Positions 28,291-36,525 of a stretch of DNA of 64,000 bases are shown here, piece by piece; the first letter of the stretch is position 1, and each line of letters begins with the position of its first letter. The notes under the pieces were generated by a model. It had not been told where the DNA came from. It saw nothing but the letters and a program-made list of their open reading frames with translations, and searched no databases. The stretch lies in NCBI GenBank assembly GCA_905221035.1, contig CAJNBP010000006.1:62001-126000 (forward strand). Direction: 5' to 3'. The translations under genes and the position numbers were made by a program. This DNA comes from a bacterium. GTDB lineage: Bacteria > Bacillota > Bacilli > Lactobacillales > Streptococcaceae.

Positions 28291-28974
28291 CTAGTCATTG
28301 CGACCAAAGATACGTAAAATACTTAGGAAAAGATTGATAAAATCAAGATAAATACTGAGAGCCATTGACACAACCCAGCCTGTCGCTACACGACCTTGCG
28401 ATTGTTCATAAGCATAGCGAATTCTTTGGTTGTCCCAAGCAATCAGCCCAGAGAAAACCAAGACCATGGCTACGCTAATCATATAATCAAAGAAACCGCT
28501 AGCCAAGAAAATATTGACTACCATGGCAATCAGCAAACCGATAAGAGCCGCCATCATCGCTCGACCAAGTCCACTCAAGTCCTTCTTAGTGAACATACCG
28601 ACTGCCGCCATGACAAAGAAGAGAAGGGCGCTCGACACAAAGGCGGATAAAACTGTACCGGGAGTATAGAAGGCCACCACAAAACTGAGGGTAAAGCCGT
28701 TTAAAACGGAGTAAAGTAAAAATACCGGAAGAGCAGCTGGACTATTCTTTAAGGCCATGTTACTAGCAACGAAAACCAAGGCCAACTCCGCAAAGGTTGC
28801 AATGGTCAACCAGAGACGTCCCTGCATCAAAAAGTAAACCAACTGAGACTGAAAGACTGTCAACATGAGGCCAGATACCAAAGCGGATAATCCGATTCCC
28901 AGACCAACAAAGGCATAAACCTTAGCGTAAAATTGATTGAGACCTGCACGGTCTTGTATAATAGTATGATTCAT
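28291..28974 (-). CDS. Bax inhibitor-1 (YccA/YetJ) family membrane protein
   Basis: A 227-residue protein with seven hydrophobic helices. LNQFYAKVYAFVGLGIGLSALVSG starts the family domain and LIAWDNQRIRYAYEQ carries the conserved acidic/aspartyl region associated with pH-dependent calcium leak in YetJ. Bacterial function is unclear. It has an extended -10 (TGCTATAAT at 29007-29015) and an AGGAG RBS, and stands alone. Confidence 0.88.
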   Translation of the reverse strand: MNHTIIQDRAGLNQFYAKVYAFVGLGIGLSALVSGLMLTVFQSQLVYFLMQGRLWLTIATFAELALVFVASNMALKNSPAALPVFLLYSVLNGFTLSFVVAFYTPGTVLSAFVSSALLFFVMAAVGMFTKKDLSGLGRAMMAALIGLLIAMVVNIFLASGFFDYMISVAMVLVFSGLIAWDNQRIRYAYEQSQGRVATGWVVSMALSIYLDFINLFLSILRIFGRND

Positions 28975-29028
28975 CTTTTCTCCTTTTCTATGAATGTCTT
29001 TCCTTGATTATAGCAAAGAAAGTTAAAA

Positions 29029-29769
29029 TTAGCTTAAATGGAAAATCAAGATACCTGCTGCAACTGCAACGTTCAGACTCTCTGCCTGCCCCTTCATGCT
29101 AATGTGAACCAACTGGTCTGCATTTTCAGCCATGAGGGGACTAATTCCTTGACCTTCATTTCCCATAACCAAGACAAACTGGTCAAAATGAGGCAAGTCA
29201 CGATAATCTTTAGAATCCTTGGAAAGTGTGGTTGCTAGCACAGGGATACCTGCCTTTTTAGCTTCATCGAGAAGCGCTTGGCTCGACATCCGGTAAATGG
29301 GCAGATGGAAATGACTGCCTTGCATAGAACGCAAGGTCTTAAGACTATAGATGTCTGCCGACTTATCTGAAACAATCACTCCTGTAAAGCCTGCTGCATC
29401 CGCAGTCCGAATGATGGTTCCCACATTACCAGGATCTTGCACATCTTCCAAAAACAAGAACTTGCCCTGACTAAAGTCAGCTTGTCCTACTTCTTCTTTT
29501 TGAACCACGGCAACAATTCCCTGTGGAGTCTGAGAATCTGCCAAATCTAGCAAAATATCCTCTGACACCCAGACAGTTTGCGGAAAAGCAGCTAACTGAT
29601 CTCGGTAAGTTTCTAGGGCAAAGATTTTCTCAATCGTCACCCCAGCTTGAACAGTTTCTTCAAACAAGTGCCAACCTTCAATCAAATAGGTAGACTTGCG
29701 GTATTTTTTTTGGTGTAATTTCTTGGCATTTTTTACCACAGAATTGGCTTTTGAGGTTATAATAGTCAT
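29029..29769 (-). CDS. TrmH/SpoU-family RNA 2'-O-methyltransferase
   Basis: A 246-residue SPOUT enzyme. After an N-terminal RNA-binding domain (SKANSVVKNAKKLHQKKYRK) the knotted domain carries LFLEDVQDPGNVGTIIRTADAAG, VLVMGNEGQGIS and HISMKGQAESLNVAVAAGIL, the three SPOUT motifs. The exact target (23S rRNA or tRNA) cannot be read from the sequence. The start at 29769 (MTIITSKAN) lies six bases after an extended -10 box and lacks an RBS; the ORF start six codons earlier overlaps the promoter and is rejected. Confidence 0.88.
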   Translation of the reverse strand: MTIITSKANSVVKNAKKLHQKKYRKSTYLIEGWHLFEETVQAGVTIEKIFALETYRDQLAAFPQTVWVSEDILLDLADSQTPQGIVAVVQKEEVGQADFSQGKFLFLEDVQDPGNVGTIIRTADAAGFTGVIVSDKSADIYSLKTLRSMQGSHFHLPIYRMSSQALLDEAKKAGIPVLATTLSKDSKDYRDLPHFDQFVLVMGNEGQGISPLMAENADQLVHISMKGQAESLNVAVAAGILIFHLS

Positions 29770-29775
29770 AGAAAT

Positions 29776-29784
29776 ATTATAACA
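29776..29784 (-). promoter_or_regulatory. Extended -10 promoter (leaderless candidate), divergent from acyP
   Basis: Minus strand TGTTATAAT, then ATTTCT, then ATG at 29769. A plus-strand TATAAT at 29758-29763 could serve acyP, so the two start regions overlap. Confidence 0.6.
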
Positions 29785-29802
29785 CAATCAAAGGGGATTG
29801 GT

Positions 29803-30081
29803 ATGCAAAAGGTTAGAATGATTGCCCAAGGTAGGGTACAGGGAGTCGGCTTTCGTTGGGGTGTTTACAGCTTAGCACTTGAAATTGGTGGCATCACAGG
29901 CCGAGTATGGAATAATGACGATGGCACAGTGGAGATTTTAGCCCAAGCAGACTCATCTGCTATCATGGCGAAATTTATCCAAGAAATCCGAAAAGGACCT
30001 ACACCCTTTTCAAAAGTCAGCTACTTAGATGTCAAACTGAGCAACTTTCCTCCTTACCCTGACTTTAAAATCGCAAATTAG
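29803..30081 (+). CDS. acyP: Acylphosphatase AcyP
   Basis: A 92-residue acylphosphatase. GRVQGVGFRWGVYSLA holds catalytic Arg18, and GRVWNNDDGTVEI holds catalytic Asn37. It hydrolyses carboxyl-phosphate mixed anhydrides. AAGGGGATTGGT precedes the ATG. It is followed after 78 bases by yidC2 on the same strand, the arrangement I remember from pneumococcus. Confidence 0.95.
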   Translation: MQKVRMIAQGRVQGVGFRWGVYSLALEIGGITGRVWNNDDGTVEILAQADSSAIMAKFIQEIRKGPTPFSKVSYLDVKLSNFPPYPDFKIAN

Positions 30082-30159
30082 GTCTCTAGAACTATTGTAT
30101 ATTTTGTAAAAAAACAGTAGAATAGAAAGGTATTATTTTTAAAAGAAGGAATGAACAAA

Positions 30160-31086
30160 TTGAAAGCTATTAAACGTTTTGCACTCTCAGCTATGGGAGT
30201 GGCTATGTTGCTTGTCTTGACTGGCTGTGTCAATGTCGATAAAGCCACAGGCCAGCCAACAGGATTTATTTGGAATACTATCGGAGCCCCAATGGCTGAA
30301 GCTATCAAGTACTTTGCCAATGACAAGGGACTTGGTTTTGGGGTTGGTATCATTATCGTAACCATTATTGTACGTTTGATTATCTTGCCTCTTGGTATCT
30401 ACCAATCATGGAAGGCAACGCTTCACTCTGAAAAGATGAACGCCCTCAAGCACGTCCTTGAGCCTCACCAAACACGTCTCAAAGAAGCAACTACTCAAGA
30501 AGAAAAACTCGAAGCCCAACAAGCTCTCTTTGCTGCTCAAAAAGAGCACGGTATCAGCATGTTTGGTGGTGTAGGATGTTTCCCTATCCTCCTTCAAATG
30601 CCTTTCTTCTCTGCAATTTACTTTGCTGCCCAACATACTGAAGGAGTTGCTCAAGCAAGCTACCTAGGAATTCCTCTAGGTTCTCCAAGTATGATTTTGG
30701 TTGCCTGCGCTGGTGTCCTTTACTATCTTCAATCACTCCTTTCACTTCACGGAGTAGAAGATGAAATGCAAAGAGAACAAATCAAGAAAATGATTTACAT
30801 GAGCCCACTCATGATCGTCGTCTTCTCCCTCTTCTCACCAGCTAGTGTTACACTTTACTGGGTTGTCGGTGGTTTCATGATGATTCTCCAACAGTTTATC
30901 GTCAACTATATCGTTCGTCCAAAACTCCGCAAAAAAGTCCGTGAAGAACTGGCTAAGAACCCACCAAAAGCAAGTGCTTTCTCAACAGCAAACGGACGAA
31001 AAGACGTTACCCCTGAACAACCAACTGCTATCACAAGCAAGAAAAAACACAAAAATCGCAACGCTGGAAAACAACGTTCGAGATAA
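30160..31086 (+). CDS. yidC2: Membrane protein insertase YidC2 (Oxa1 family, lipoprotein)
   Basis: A 308-residue YidC. The signal ends in the lipobox LVLTGC. The Oxa1 domain follows: IIVTIIVRLIILPLGIYQSWKA with the conserved hydrophilic-groove arginine, then a coiled region, and four more TMs with YWVVGGFMMILQQFIVNYIV. The basic C-terminal tail (KKKHKNRNAGKQRSR) binds ribosomes and marks the YidC2 type. I prefer the TTG start at 30160 because AGAAGGA lies nine bases before it, while it abuts the ATG at 30151; the TTG also gives the usual length. Confidence 0.9.
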   Translation: MKAIKRFALSAMGVAMLLVLTGCVNVDKATGQPTGFIWNTIGAPMAEAIKYFANDKGLGFGVGIIIVTIIVRLIILPLGIYQSWKATLHSEKMNALKHVLEPHQTRLKEATTQEEKLEAQQALFAAQKEHGISMFGGVGCFPILLQMPFFSAIYFAAQHTEGVAQASYLGIPLGSPSMILVACAGVLYYLQSLLSLHGVEDEMQREQIKKMIYMSPLMIVVFSLFSPASVTLYWVVGGFMMILQQFIVNYIVRPKLRKKVREELAKNPPKASAFSTANGRKDVTPEQPTAITSKKKHKNRNAGKQRSR

Positions 31087-31112
31087 AGCTAAGTCTATTA
31101 TCCAATAATTAA

Positions 31113-31166
31113 AAAACGAATGAATGATAAATAGTTTTCATCAACTAGATATCATCATTCGTTTTT
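31113..31166 (+). terminator. Terminator of yidC2
   Basis: Long stem AAACGAATGAATGAT against ATCATCATTCGTTT with a loop of about 24 bases, followed by TTTTTATT. Confidence 0.7.
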
Positions 31167-31262
31167 ATTATCTACCGTTACATCTTATACTAATCGAAAA
31201 AGTTAAATAGTTTAAAAACTCACATATAAAAACTATTCAATCATAAATTAACAAGTAAATCA

Positions 31263-32351
31263 CTATGATTTAATACACTTCACAGTTATTAAAACTTCTG
31301 CTCCCTCGTCTCTATTTCTAAGCTCAACTCGGCCTTTATGCAGTTTTGCAACTCTACATACAAAACTTAGTCCAATACCATAATGTTGCTCTTTAACCGA
31401 TCTAGCTTTATCCATACGATAAAAGAGCTTTCCAAAATTATTTAAAACTTCATCTGGAAATTCCGAACCATTATTCCATATACCTATTTTCAATTCTTTC
31501 CCCTCTTGCTCTACCCTAATTTTAATTTTAGGATTCTGTTTGTCGGCGTATTCCAAAGCATTTGTTAAAATATTTTGTATGGCACGAATCAGAAGAGATG
31601 GATTTATATAATATCTTTCAGTTCCTTTCACATTTTGTTCAAAATAAAACTTCATCTGATTTTTTATCAGAAAAGAAACTTCTTTCTCTAATTCATTAAT
31701 AAAATCTGAAGAGGAATACTCCGTCCAACCTGTCTCATCATCATAATAGGTTTTCGAATAATGAATCAATTGATTGAAGTAATCTAGTAACTGTTGACTA
31801 GCTCTTTCTATATCTGCTAAGCATTCTTGAGATTGGTCGTTTTCAGTTATCGCCTGCAAAAATTCCACATTCCCCTTAATAATGGTTAAGGGAGTCTTTA
31901 AATCATGAGAAGCTGCTGAAACCTGAAACATCAAATCTTCTTTCTGCTGTTTCTCATCAACTATTAATTGTCGAATTCTATCTTGCATCACAATAATCCG
32001 ATTTCCTGTCTCACGAAATTCTTTAACCGTTAAACTTTCTGTACATTCCTTCTCCAACCACATACTATTTTCATAAATCAAAGTCATTTCATAACTCAGT
32101 TTTTTCAACAATTTTCCAATGTGATAACTTATTAGAACAATCAATAAAACACAAATATATATCCATGATGACACATTAAAAAAGATTGATAGAACACCAC
32201 TATTGTTTAGAGGTTTCCCATCTTCATTTATTTGTATAGATACTGAAGCTAAGGGAATAATATAGGCTATTAGTAAGCCAAGACTAAACTGCCAAATAAT
32301 TCTCCAACAGGTTTCTCGAATTAATTGTCTAAAACTTTTGATTCTACCCAT
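31263..32351 (-). CDS. Sensor histidine kinase of an antimicrobial-peptide response system
   Basis: A 362-residue kinase. Two TMs (about residues 18-38 and 60-80) flank a short ~20-residue extracellular loop. The phospho-acceptor is His149 in AASHDLKTPLT. The ATPase part has NILTNALEYADK (N box), IGIWNNGSEF (G1) and YGIGLSFVCRVAKLHKG (G2). It overlaps the response regulator by 31 bases. The short loop and the linked FEG-type transporter resemble bacitracin/lantibiotic sensing kinases. The actual signal is unknown. Confidence 0.87.
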   Translation of the reverse strand: MGRIKSFRQLIRETCWRIIWQFSLGLLIAYIIPLASVSIQINEDGKPLNNSGVLSIFFNVSSWIYICVLLIVLISYHIGKLLKKLSYEMTLIYENSMWLEKECTESLTVKEFRETGNRIIVMQDRIRQLIVDEKQQKEDLMFQVSAASHDLKTPLTIIKGNVEFLQAITENDQSQECLADIERASQQLLDYFNQLIHYSKTYYDDETGWTEYSSSDFINELEKEVSFLIKNQMKFYFEQNVKGTERYYINPSLLIRAIQNILTNALEYADKQNPKIKIRVEQEGKELKIGIWNNGSEFPDEVLNNFGKLFYRMDKARSVKEQHYGIGLSFVCRVAKLHKGRVELRNRDEGAEVLITVKCIKS

Positions 32352-33007
32352 TGATATCCTCCACCGTACAAGGTTTTAATTGGATTTAATTGATAAGGTT
32401 TCAGCTTTTGACGAATTTGATAAATATACTCTGAAACCGAACGTAAAAGAGCTTCGGAACTTTGTGGATATAGATAATTATAAATTTCCTCAATAGAATA
32501 TATTTTACTTGGGTTGCTTGCCAAAAGATTCACTATGTCGAATTCCCTCCTTGTCAGGGCAATCTTATCATCGTTTACAAATAGTTCCTTACTATCCGTA
32601 TATAGTGTAAGCTTCCCAATCTTTATTTGATGAACATTTCCTTTAGTCCTTTCTTCACGACGTAAGTGCATTTTAACACGTGCTAACAATTCTTGCATAC
32701 TAAAGGGCTTCATAATATAATCATCAGCACCTGCATTGATTCCAGCTACTAAATCTTCATCCATATCCTTGGCAGTTATAAAACAGATAGGAACAGTTAT
32801 CTGCTCGCGAATCATCTGACAGATTTCTAAACCACTAACAGGCATCATAATATCTAATAAAATCAAGTCAAATCCTGTAAAATCACAAAGATCAATCTCT
32901 TCTATCTTACTTCGTATGACTACTTCATATTTTTCATATTCTAGTACTTTTTTTATTAGGCGAAGAATAGCAAGATCATCATCTACCACCAAAATTTTAT
33001 AAGCCAT
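32321..33007 (-). CDS. OmpR-family response regulator
   Basis: A 228-residue regulator. The receiver domain has the acidic pair in VVDDD near residue 8, the phospho-acceptor Asp52 in ILLDIMMPVSG and Lys in IMKPFSMQEL. The C-terminal winged helix (about 130-225) includes LTRREFDIVNLLASNP. It forms a pair with the overlapping kinase and has its own extended -10 promoter, while lying directly behind the transporter genes it probably controls. Confidence 0.92.
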   Translation of the reverse strand: MAYKILVVDDDLAILRLIKKVLEYEKYEVVIRSKIEEIDLCDFTGFDLILLDIMMPVSGLEICQMIREQITVPICFITAKDMDEDLVAGINAGADDYIMKPFSMQELLARVKMHLRREERTKGNVHQIKIGKLTLYTDSKELFVNDDKIALTRREFDIVNLLASNPSKIYSIEEIYNYLYPQSSEALLRSVSEYIYQIRQKLKPYQLNPIKTLYGGGYQWVESKVLDN

Positions 33008-33026
33008 AACTCACCCTCCTAACTAT

Positions 33027-33035
33027 ATTATAACA
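33027..33035 (-). promoter_or_regulatory. Extended -10 promoter of the two-component system
   Basis: Minus strand TGTTATAAT, 20 bases before the regulator ATG, with GGAGGG as RBS. Confidence 0.65.
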
Positions 33036-33046
33036 CCAACTGAGAA

Positions 33047-33070
33047 AAAGACAGGATATCCCCCGTCTTT
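33047..33070 (-). terminator. Hairpin between transporter and regulator genes
   Basis: Stem AAAGACGGG/CCTGTCTTT followed by TTCTC on the minus strand. It begins at the permease stop. It probably separates transporter transcripts from those of the regulator genes. Confidence 0.55.
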
Positions 33071-33797
33071 AGCCTACATTTCTTCCTATAAGCATCAGTG
33101 TAGCAAATACAAAAACAATTAATAACCAAACTATTTGTATCCCTAAGCCTTGCCACACTGGATAATAAAGCGACAAGGGATGGGTATAAAAACAATTCAT
33201 ACTAGCTAGTAATGGTAAATTTCTAAAAAAAGAACTGAATTGTAGTAACATTTGTCCCAACCCCAATAAAAGGGATAAACTGATTCCCCAAATTAAGATA
33301 AAAGACTGGGAAATAAATACAAAAATACCACTTAAAAGAGAGAAAGTTAGAATAGAAATACATGCTGGAAATAGGATTGTCAGAACATTTTTAATATCGC
33401 TCAAAAGATTGATATTGTAGTATCCTTGGGCGAGTAGTACACATAATGATATTACAGCGACCAATAGGACAATTTCCATACATAATAGAATAGCTAGTTT
33501 AGATATTATAAATTTCAAACGGTTTGAACAGGTAAGAAAACTGGTACGAAGGCTAGAACCTGTAAATTCTTGACCTATAAATAGAACCGCTAGACTAACG
33601 AAACCTGCCTGTCCTAAATAGAGACTTTGCAGTAGCTGTTCCAAAACAAACTGTAGAGTCAACTGGTCTGGCTTACTATTTAAAAAAACAACCATCGCCG
33701 GAACACACAGTAATAGAGCACCTATAATCAACCAGTGCCAAGGATTCATAATAAACTTGAGATACTCACTTTTAAGTTGCTCTTTCAACTTATTCAC
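33069..33797 (-). CDS. ABC-2 permease, LanG/BcrB-like
   Basis: A 242-residue membrane protein with six hydrophobic segments. GQEFTGSSLRTSFLTCSNR after the second segment is the motif shared by the MutE/EpiE-type permease subunits of lantibiotic-immunity transporters. It overlaps the preceding permease by eight bases. Together they form the channel of a peptide-exclusion transporter. The ligand is not known. Confidence 0.8.
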   Translation of the reverse strand: MNKLKEQLKSEYLKFIMNPWHWLIIGALLLCVPAMVVFLNSKPDQLTLQFVLEQLLQSLYLGQAGFVSLAVLFIGQEFTGSSLRTSFLTCSNRLKFIISKLAILLCMEIVLLVAVISLCVLLAQGYYNINLLSDIKNVLTILFPACISILTFSLLSGIFVFISQSFILIWGISLSLLLGLGQMLLQFSSFFRNLPLLASMNCFYTHPLSLYYPVWQGLGIQIVWLLIVFVFATLMLIGRNVG

Positions 33798-34575
33798 CTC
33801 CTCCGATATCTGACTTAAGTAATCGGTAGATTGCTAAAGCCAAGAATGACAAATTCCAACAAAGTAAAAGTAAAATATGTTGTAAACTATTATGTTCTAA
33901 AATTTGAGGAGATGTAGCAATCAATCCTTGCCCCAATGCAACTGGAAGAAATTTTGCAACCGATATATAGTTTGCTAAGAATGTTCCTAAATTGTAGACT
34001 TGAGGAAGCAAAAATAATAGAGGAACAATAGCTGTTTTAAATGTCAAAGCCATAATATAGGCCAGCAGTCCCAACAAGGTCCAAGCTATACTGGCTAAAA
34101 ATATATAGAACCAAACTGTCCCATTTAGTGAAAAAAGTAATAAGCCATCTTGTCCTAAAACATAATGTGTCATGTTAATCGTCAAGAATATTGATAGAAA
34201 GGAAATGATGAAAGAAAATATAAACCAAACTAATGTTTTTGAAACTAGGAAAGTACTTCGATTTGTAATAGAGAGAAGGCTTGTACGAATAGCCGAGCCT
34301 TTGTACTCCTCGGCTCCGTAAATTGATCCTAGGATAATCATAATAAAAACACCAAATAAAGTGACATCAAAACCTAAAAATTCAATAGGAGGTATGGCCT
34401 CTGCTAAATCTGGATTTGTCTCTGGTGTAGCATGGATACCAACTGAAACAATCTGAGAAGCGCCAATATTTGCTAAAAACGTTTGAAATACCAGTATCAA
34501 GAATAGTACAACATGAGTAGCTCTCCTATAAAGTAATTTCAATATTTCAGAATGAAGAGAGTAAATAAGTGCCAT
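33790..34575 (-). CDS. ABC-2 permease, LanE-like
   Basis: A 261-residue permease with six hydrophobic segments. GAEEYKGSAIRTSLLSITNRSTF is the same motif as in the second permease, so the two genes probably arose by duplication. An extracellular stretch lies after the first TM (residues 38-65). One base separates it from the ATPase gene. It is likely a subunit of a self-protection or drug-resistance transporter. Confidence 0.8.
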   Translation of the reverse strand: MALIYSLHSEILKLLYRRATHVVLFLILVFQTFLANIGASQIVSVGIHATPETNPDLAEAIPPIEFLGFDVTLFGVFIMIILGSIYGAEEYKGSAIRTSLLSITNRSTFLVSKTLVWFIFSFIISFLSIFLTINMTHYVLGQDGLLLFSLNGTVWFYIFLASIAWTLLGLLAYIMALTFKTAIVPLLFLLPQVYNLGTFLANYISVAKFLPVALGQGLIATSPQILEHNSLQHILLLLCWNLSFLALAIYRLLKSDIGGGE

Positions 34576-34576
34576 G

Positions 34577-35287
34577 TCACTTTCCTCCCTCTGTTAAATT
34601 AAAGAAGACTTCTTCTAATGAGGAAAGATTTTTCATCACTTCTTGTAAAGTCCCTTTTATAAGAACTTTTCCTTTATTTATGATAACTACATCATCTGTT
34701 ACTGCTTCCACTTCAGATAATATATGAGATGACAGTAAGACGGTCTTCCCTTCTTGAGCTTGTTTTTTTATAAACTCTCTAAACCACCGAATTCCTCTTG
34801 GATCCAACCCATTTGTCGGTTCATCCAATATCAGATATTGAGGATTTCCTAATAGAGCTGTTGCAATTCCCAAGCGTTGTCCTTCGCCTAATGATAATTT
34901 TCCAATTTTAGATTTTTTCTTATGGCTAATATCCACCATATCCAAGACTTGATCAATTCGCTGACTGGATATCCCATTGCTAGTAGCAACAATTTTCAAA
35001 TGTTGATAAACAGTCCGATCATCAGGAGCACCTACACTGTCAAATGAAGCTCCTACAGTCTTTAGAGGAAATTTTAATTCCTTATAAGTTTGATCTCCAA
35101 TTTTGGTAAGACCAGATGTTGCTTTGTCTAATCCTAATAAAATACGTAAGGTTGAACTTTTACCAGCTCCATTTGGCCCCAAGAAAGCAGTCACTCTACC
35201 TGCTTTTGCTTCAAAAGAAATATCATTTAAAATTTGAGTTTGCCCATATGACTTACATAATTTTTTAATGGTAATACTTTGTTCCAT
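34577..35287 (-). CDS. ABC ATPase of the BcrA/LanF (antimicrobial peptide resistance) type
   Basis: A 236-residue ATPase. Walker A GPNGAGKSSTLRILLG lies near residue 38, the Q-loop in VGASFDSVGAP, the signature LSLGEGQRLGIATALL, Walker B YLILDEPTNGLDPRG and the H-loop LLSSHILSEVEAV. The LSLGxxQR signature is typical of BcrA and LanF. The glutamate at the Q-loop position is not seen, as in other LanF proteins. It heads the five-gene unit ATPase-permease-permease-RR-HK, comparable to the CprABC-RK systems of clostridia. Confidence 0.87.
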   Translation of the reverse strand: MEQSITIKKLCKSYGQTQILNDISFEAKAGRVTAFLGPNGAGKSSTLRILLGLDKATSGLTKIGDQTYKELKFPLKTVGASFDSVGAPDDRTVYQHLKIVATSNGISSQRIDQVLDMVDISHKKKSKIGKLSLGEGQRLGIATALLGNPQYLILDEPTNGLDPRGIRWFREFIKKQAQEGKTVLLSSHILSEVEAVTDDVVIINKGKVLIKGTLQEVMKNLSSLEEVFFNLTEGGK

Positions 35288-35383
35288 GATGTTCTCCTAC
35301 TCTATTTAATATTTCTAAACGTAACTATATCTTACACATTCATTTTCGGATTTTTTTCAGAATTTCAAGAGTCAAAAGATTTA

Positions 35384-35533
35384 AAACTCAATGAAAATCA
35401 AAGAGCAAACTAGGAAGCTAGCCGCAGGCTGCTCAAAACACTGTTTTGAGGTTGTAGATGAAACTGACAAAGTCAGTCACATATATACGACAAAGCGACG
35501 TTGACGTGGTTTGAAGAGATTTTCGAAGAGTAT
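35384..35533 (-). repeat. BOX element (boxA-B-C type)
   Basis: About 150 bp. The plus strand has ACTCAATGAAAATCAAAGAG at the left and GCGACGTTGACGTGG then GAAGAGATTTTCGAAGAGTA at the right, matching the BOX-A1R region of Streptococcus. CAAAACACTGTTTTGAG in the middle is an internal dyad. In the usual naming boxA lies at the right end, so the element reads on the minus strand. It sits 97 bp upstream of the ATPase gene of the FEG-type operon. Apart from this the 318-base gap holds the operon's promoter region, in which I could not pick a clear -35/-10 pair. Confidence 0.88.
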
Positions 35534-35576
35534 AAAATTTTGTTTCATTTAATTATCTAGATTTGTGTAAACTTAA

Positions 35577-35600
35577 AAGCCCGATGTTTCCATCAGGCTT
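35577..35600 (-). terminator. Terminator of pflA
   Basis: Stem AAGCCTGATG/CATCGGGCTT with GAAA loop, followed by TTAAG on the minus strand. Confidence 0.75.
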
Positions 35601-35605
35601 CTTTT

Positions 35606-36400
35606 TTATCCATGTACACGTTTCATATAGTCTTGATAACTTTCGGTATCCATGAGTTTTTTAGCGTTCTTGACGCGGGCTGCTGTTGGTGGTTTGACTC
35701 CTTCGAGGGAATAAGGGATTCCCAATTCACGCCATTTAAACTCACCCATGGTGTGATAAGGCAGGATTTCAAACTTGTCAACATTTTTGAGGGTCTTGAC
35801 GAACTTCCCAAGTTCAATCAGGTCATCATCTCTGTCGGTCAATCCTGGAACTAGCACGTGGCGAATCCAGACAGGTTTTCCAATATCTGATAGATACTGA
35901 GCACAGGCCAGAATGTTTTTATTGGTTTGGCTAGTGACAATCTTGTGCTGTTCTTCGTTAATTTCCTTGATATCCAAGAGAACCAAGTCAGTGACAGCCA
36001 TGAGCTTGTCAAATTTTTCAAGGTAGCGTGGTTTATTACGGAAAGGAAGGGCACAAGTATCCAAGGTACAGTGGATTCCTTGTTCTTTAGCCTTGGTGAA
36101 GAGGGCAATCAAGAAATCAATCTGCAAGAGGGCTTCCCCCCCACTGACTGTAATACCACCCTTATTTCCCCAGAAACCGCGGTAACGCAAGGCCTCTGTC
36201 AAGACATCATCTACCGTCCGTTCACGTGATTTATTGGACTCCATAGCCCATGTGTCTGGATTGTGGCAATACTGGCAACGCATGTGACAGCCCTGCAAAA
36301 AGACAATAAAGCGAATACCAGGCCCATCTACCGAACCAAAGCTTTCTGTCGAATGCACCATTCCTGTCACTTGTCCATAATCAATTGTTTCTTCAGACAT
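35606..36400 (-). CDS. pflA: Pyruvate formate-lyase activating enzyme PflA
   Basis: A 264-residue radical SAM enzyme. The [4Fe-4S] cluster cysteines are in CHMRCQYCHNPDTW (CxxxCxxC form) near residue 34. GGITVSGGEALLQ is the SAM-binding GGE motif and DLVLLDIKEIN the next conserved stretch. It installs the glycyl radical on pyruvate formate-lyase for anaerobic mixed-acid fermentation. It is monocistronic, with an extended -10 promoter at 36435-36443. Confidence 0.94.
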   Translation of the reverse strand: MSEETIDYGQVTGMVHSTESFGSVDGPGIRFIVFLQGCHMRCQYCHNPDTWAMESNKSRERTVDDVLTEALRYRGFWGNKGGITVSGGEALLQIDFLIALFTKAKEQGIHCTLDTCALPFRNKPRYLEKFDKLMAVTDLVLLDIKEINEEQHKIVTSQTNKNILACAQYLSDIGKPVWIRHVLVPGLTDRDDDLIELGKFVKTLKNVDKFEILPYHTMGEFKWRELGIPYSLEGVKPPTAARVKNAKKLMDTESYQDYMKRVHG

Positions 36401-36434
36401 ATCGTTACCTTCCTTGAAAACGTTTTATAGTTTT

Positions 36435-36443
36435 ATTATATCA
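36435..36443 (-). promoter_or_regulatory. Extended -10 promoter of pflA
   Basis: Minus strand TGATATAAT with CTTGTT 17 bases upstream (36458-36463). The lead to the ATG is about 34 bases. Confidence 0.65.
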
Positions 36444-36525
36444 TGACTTGAAGGAAAAACAAGATTTTTGCCTATTTTTTAGAAAGCAATCTGTTTTTCA
36501 ATTTCATTTTCAATCTATTCTCAAA

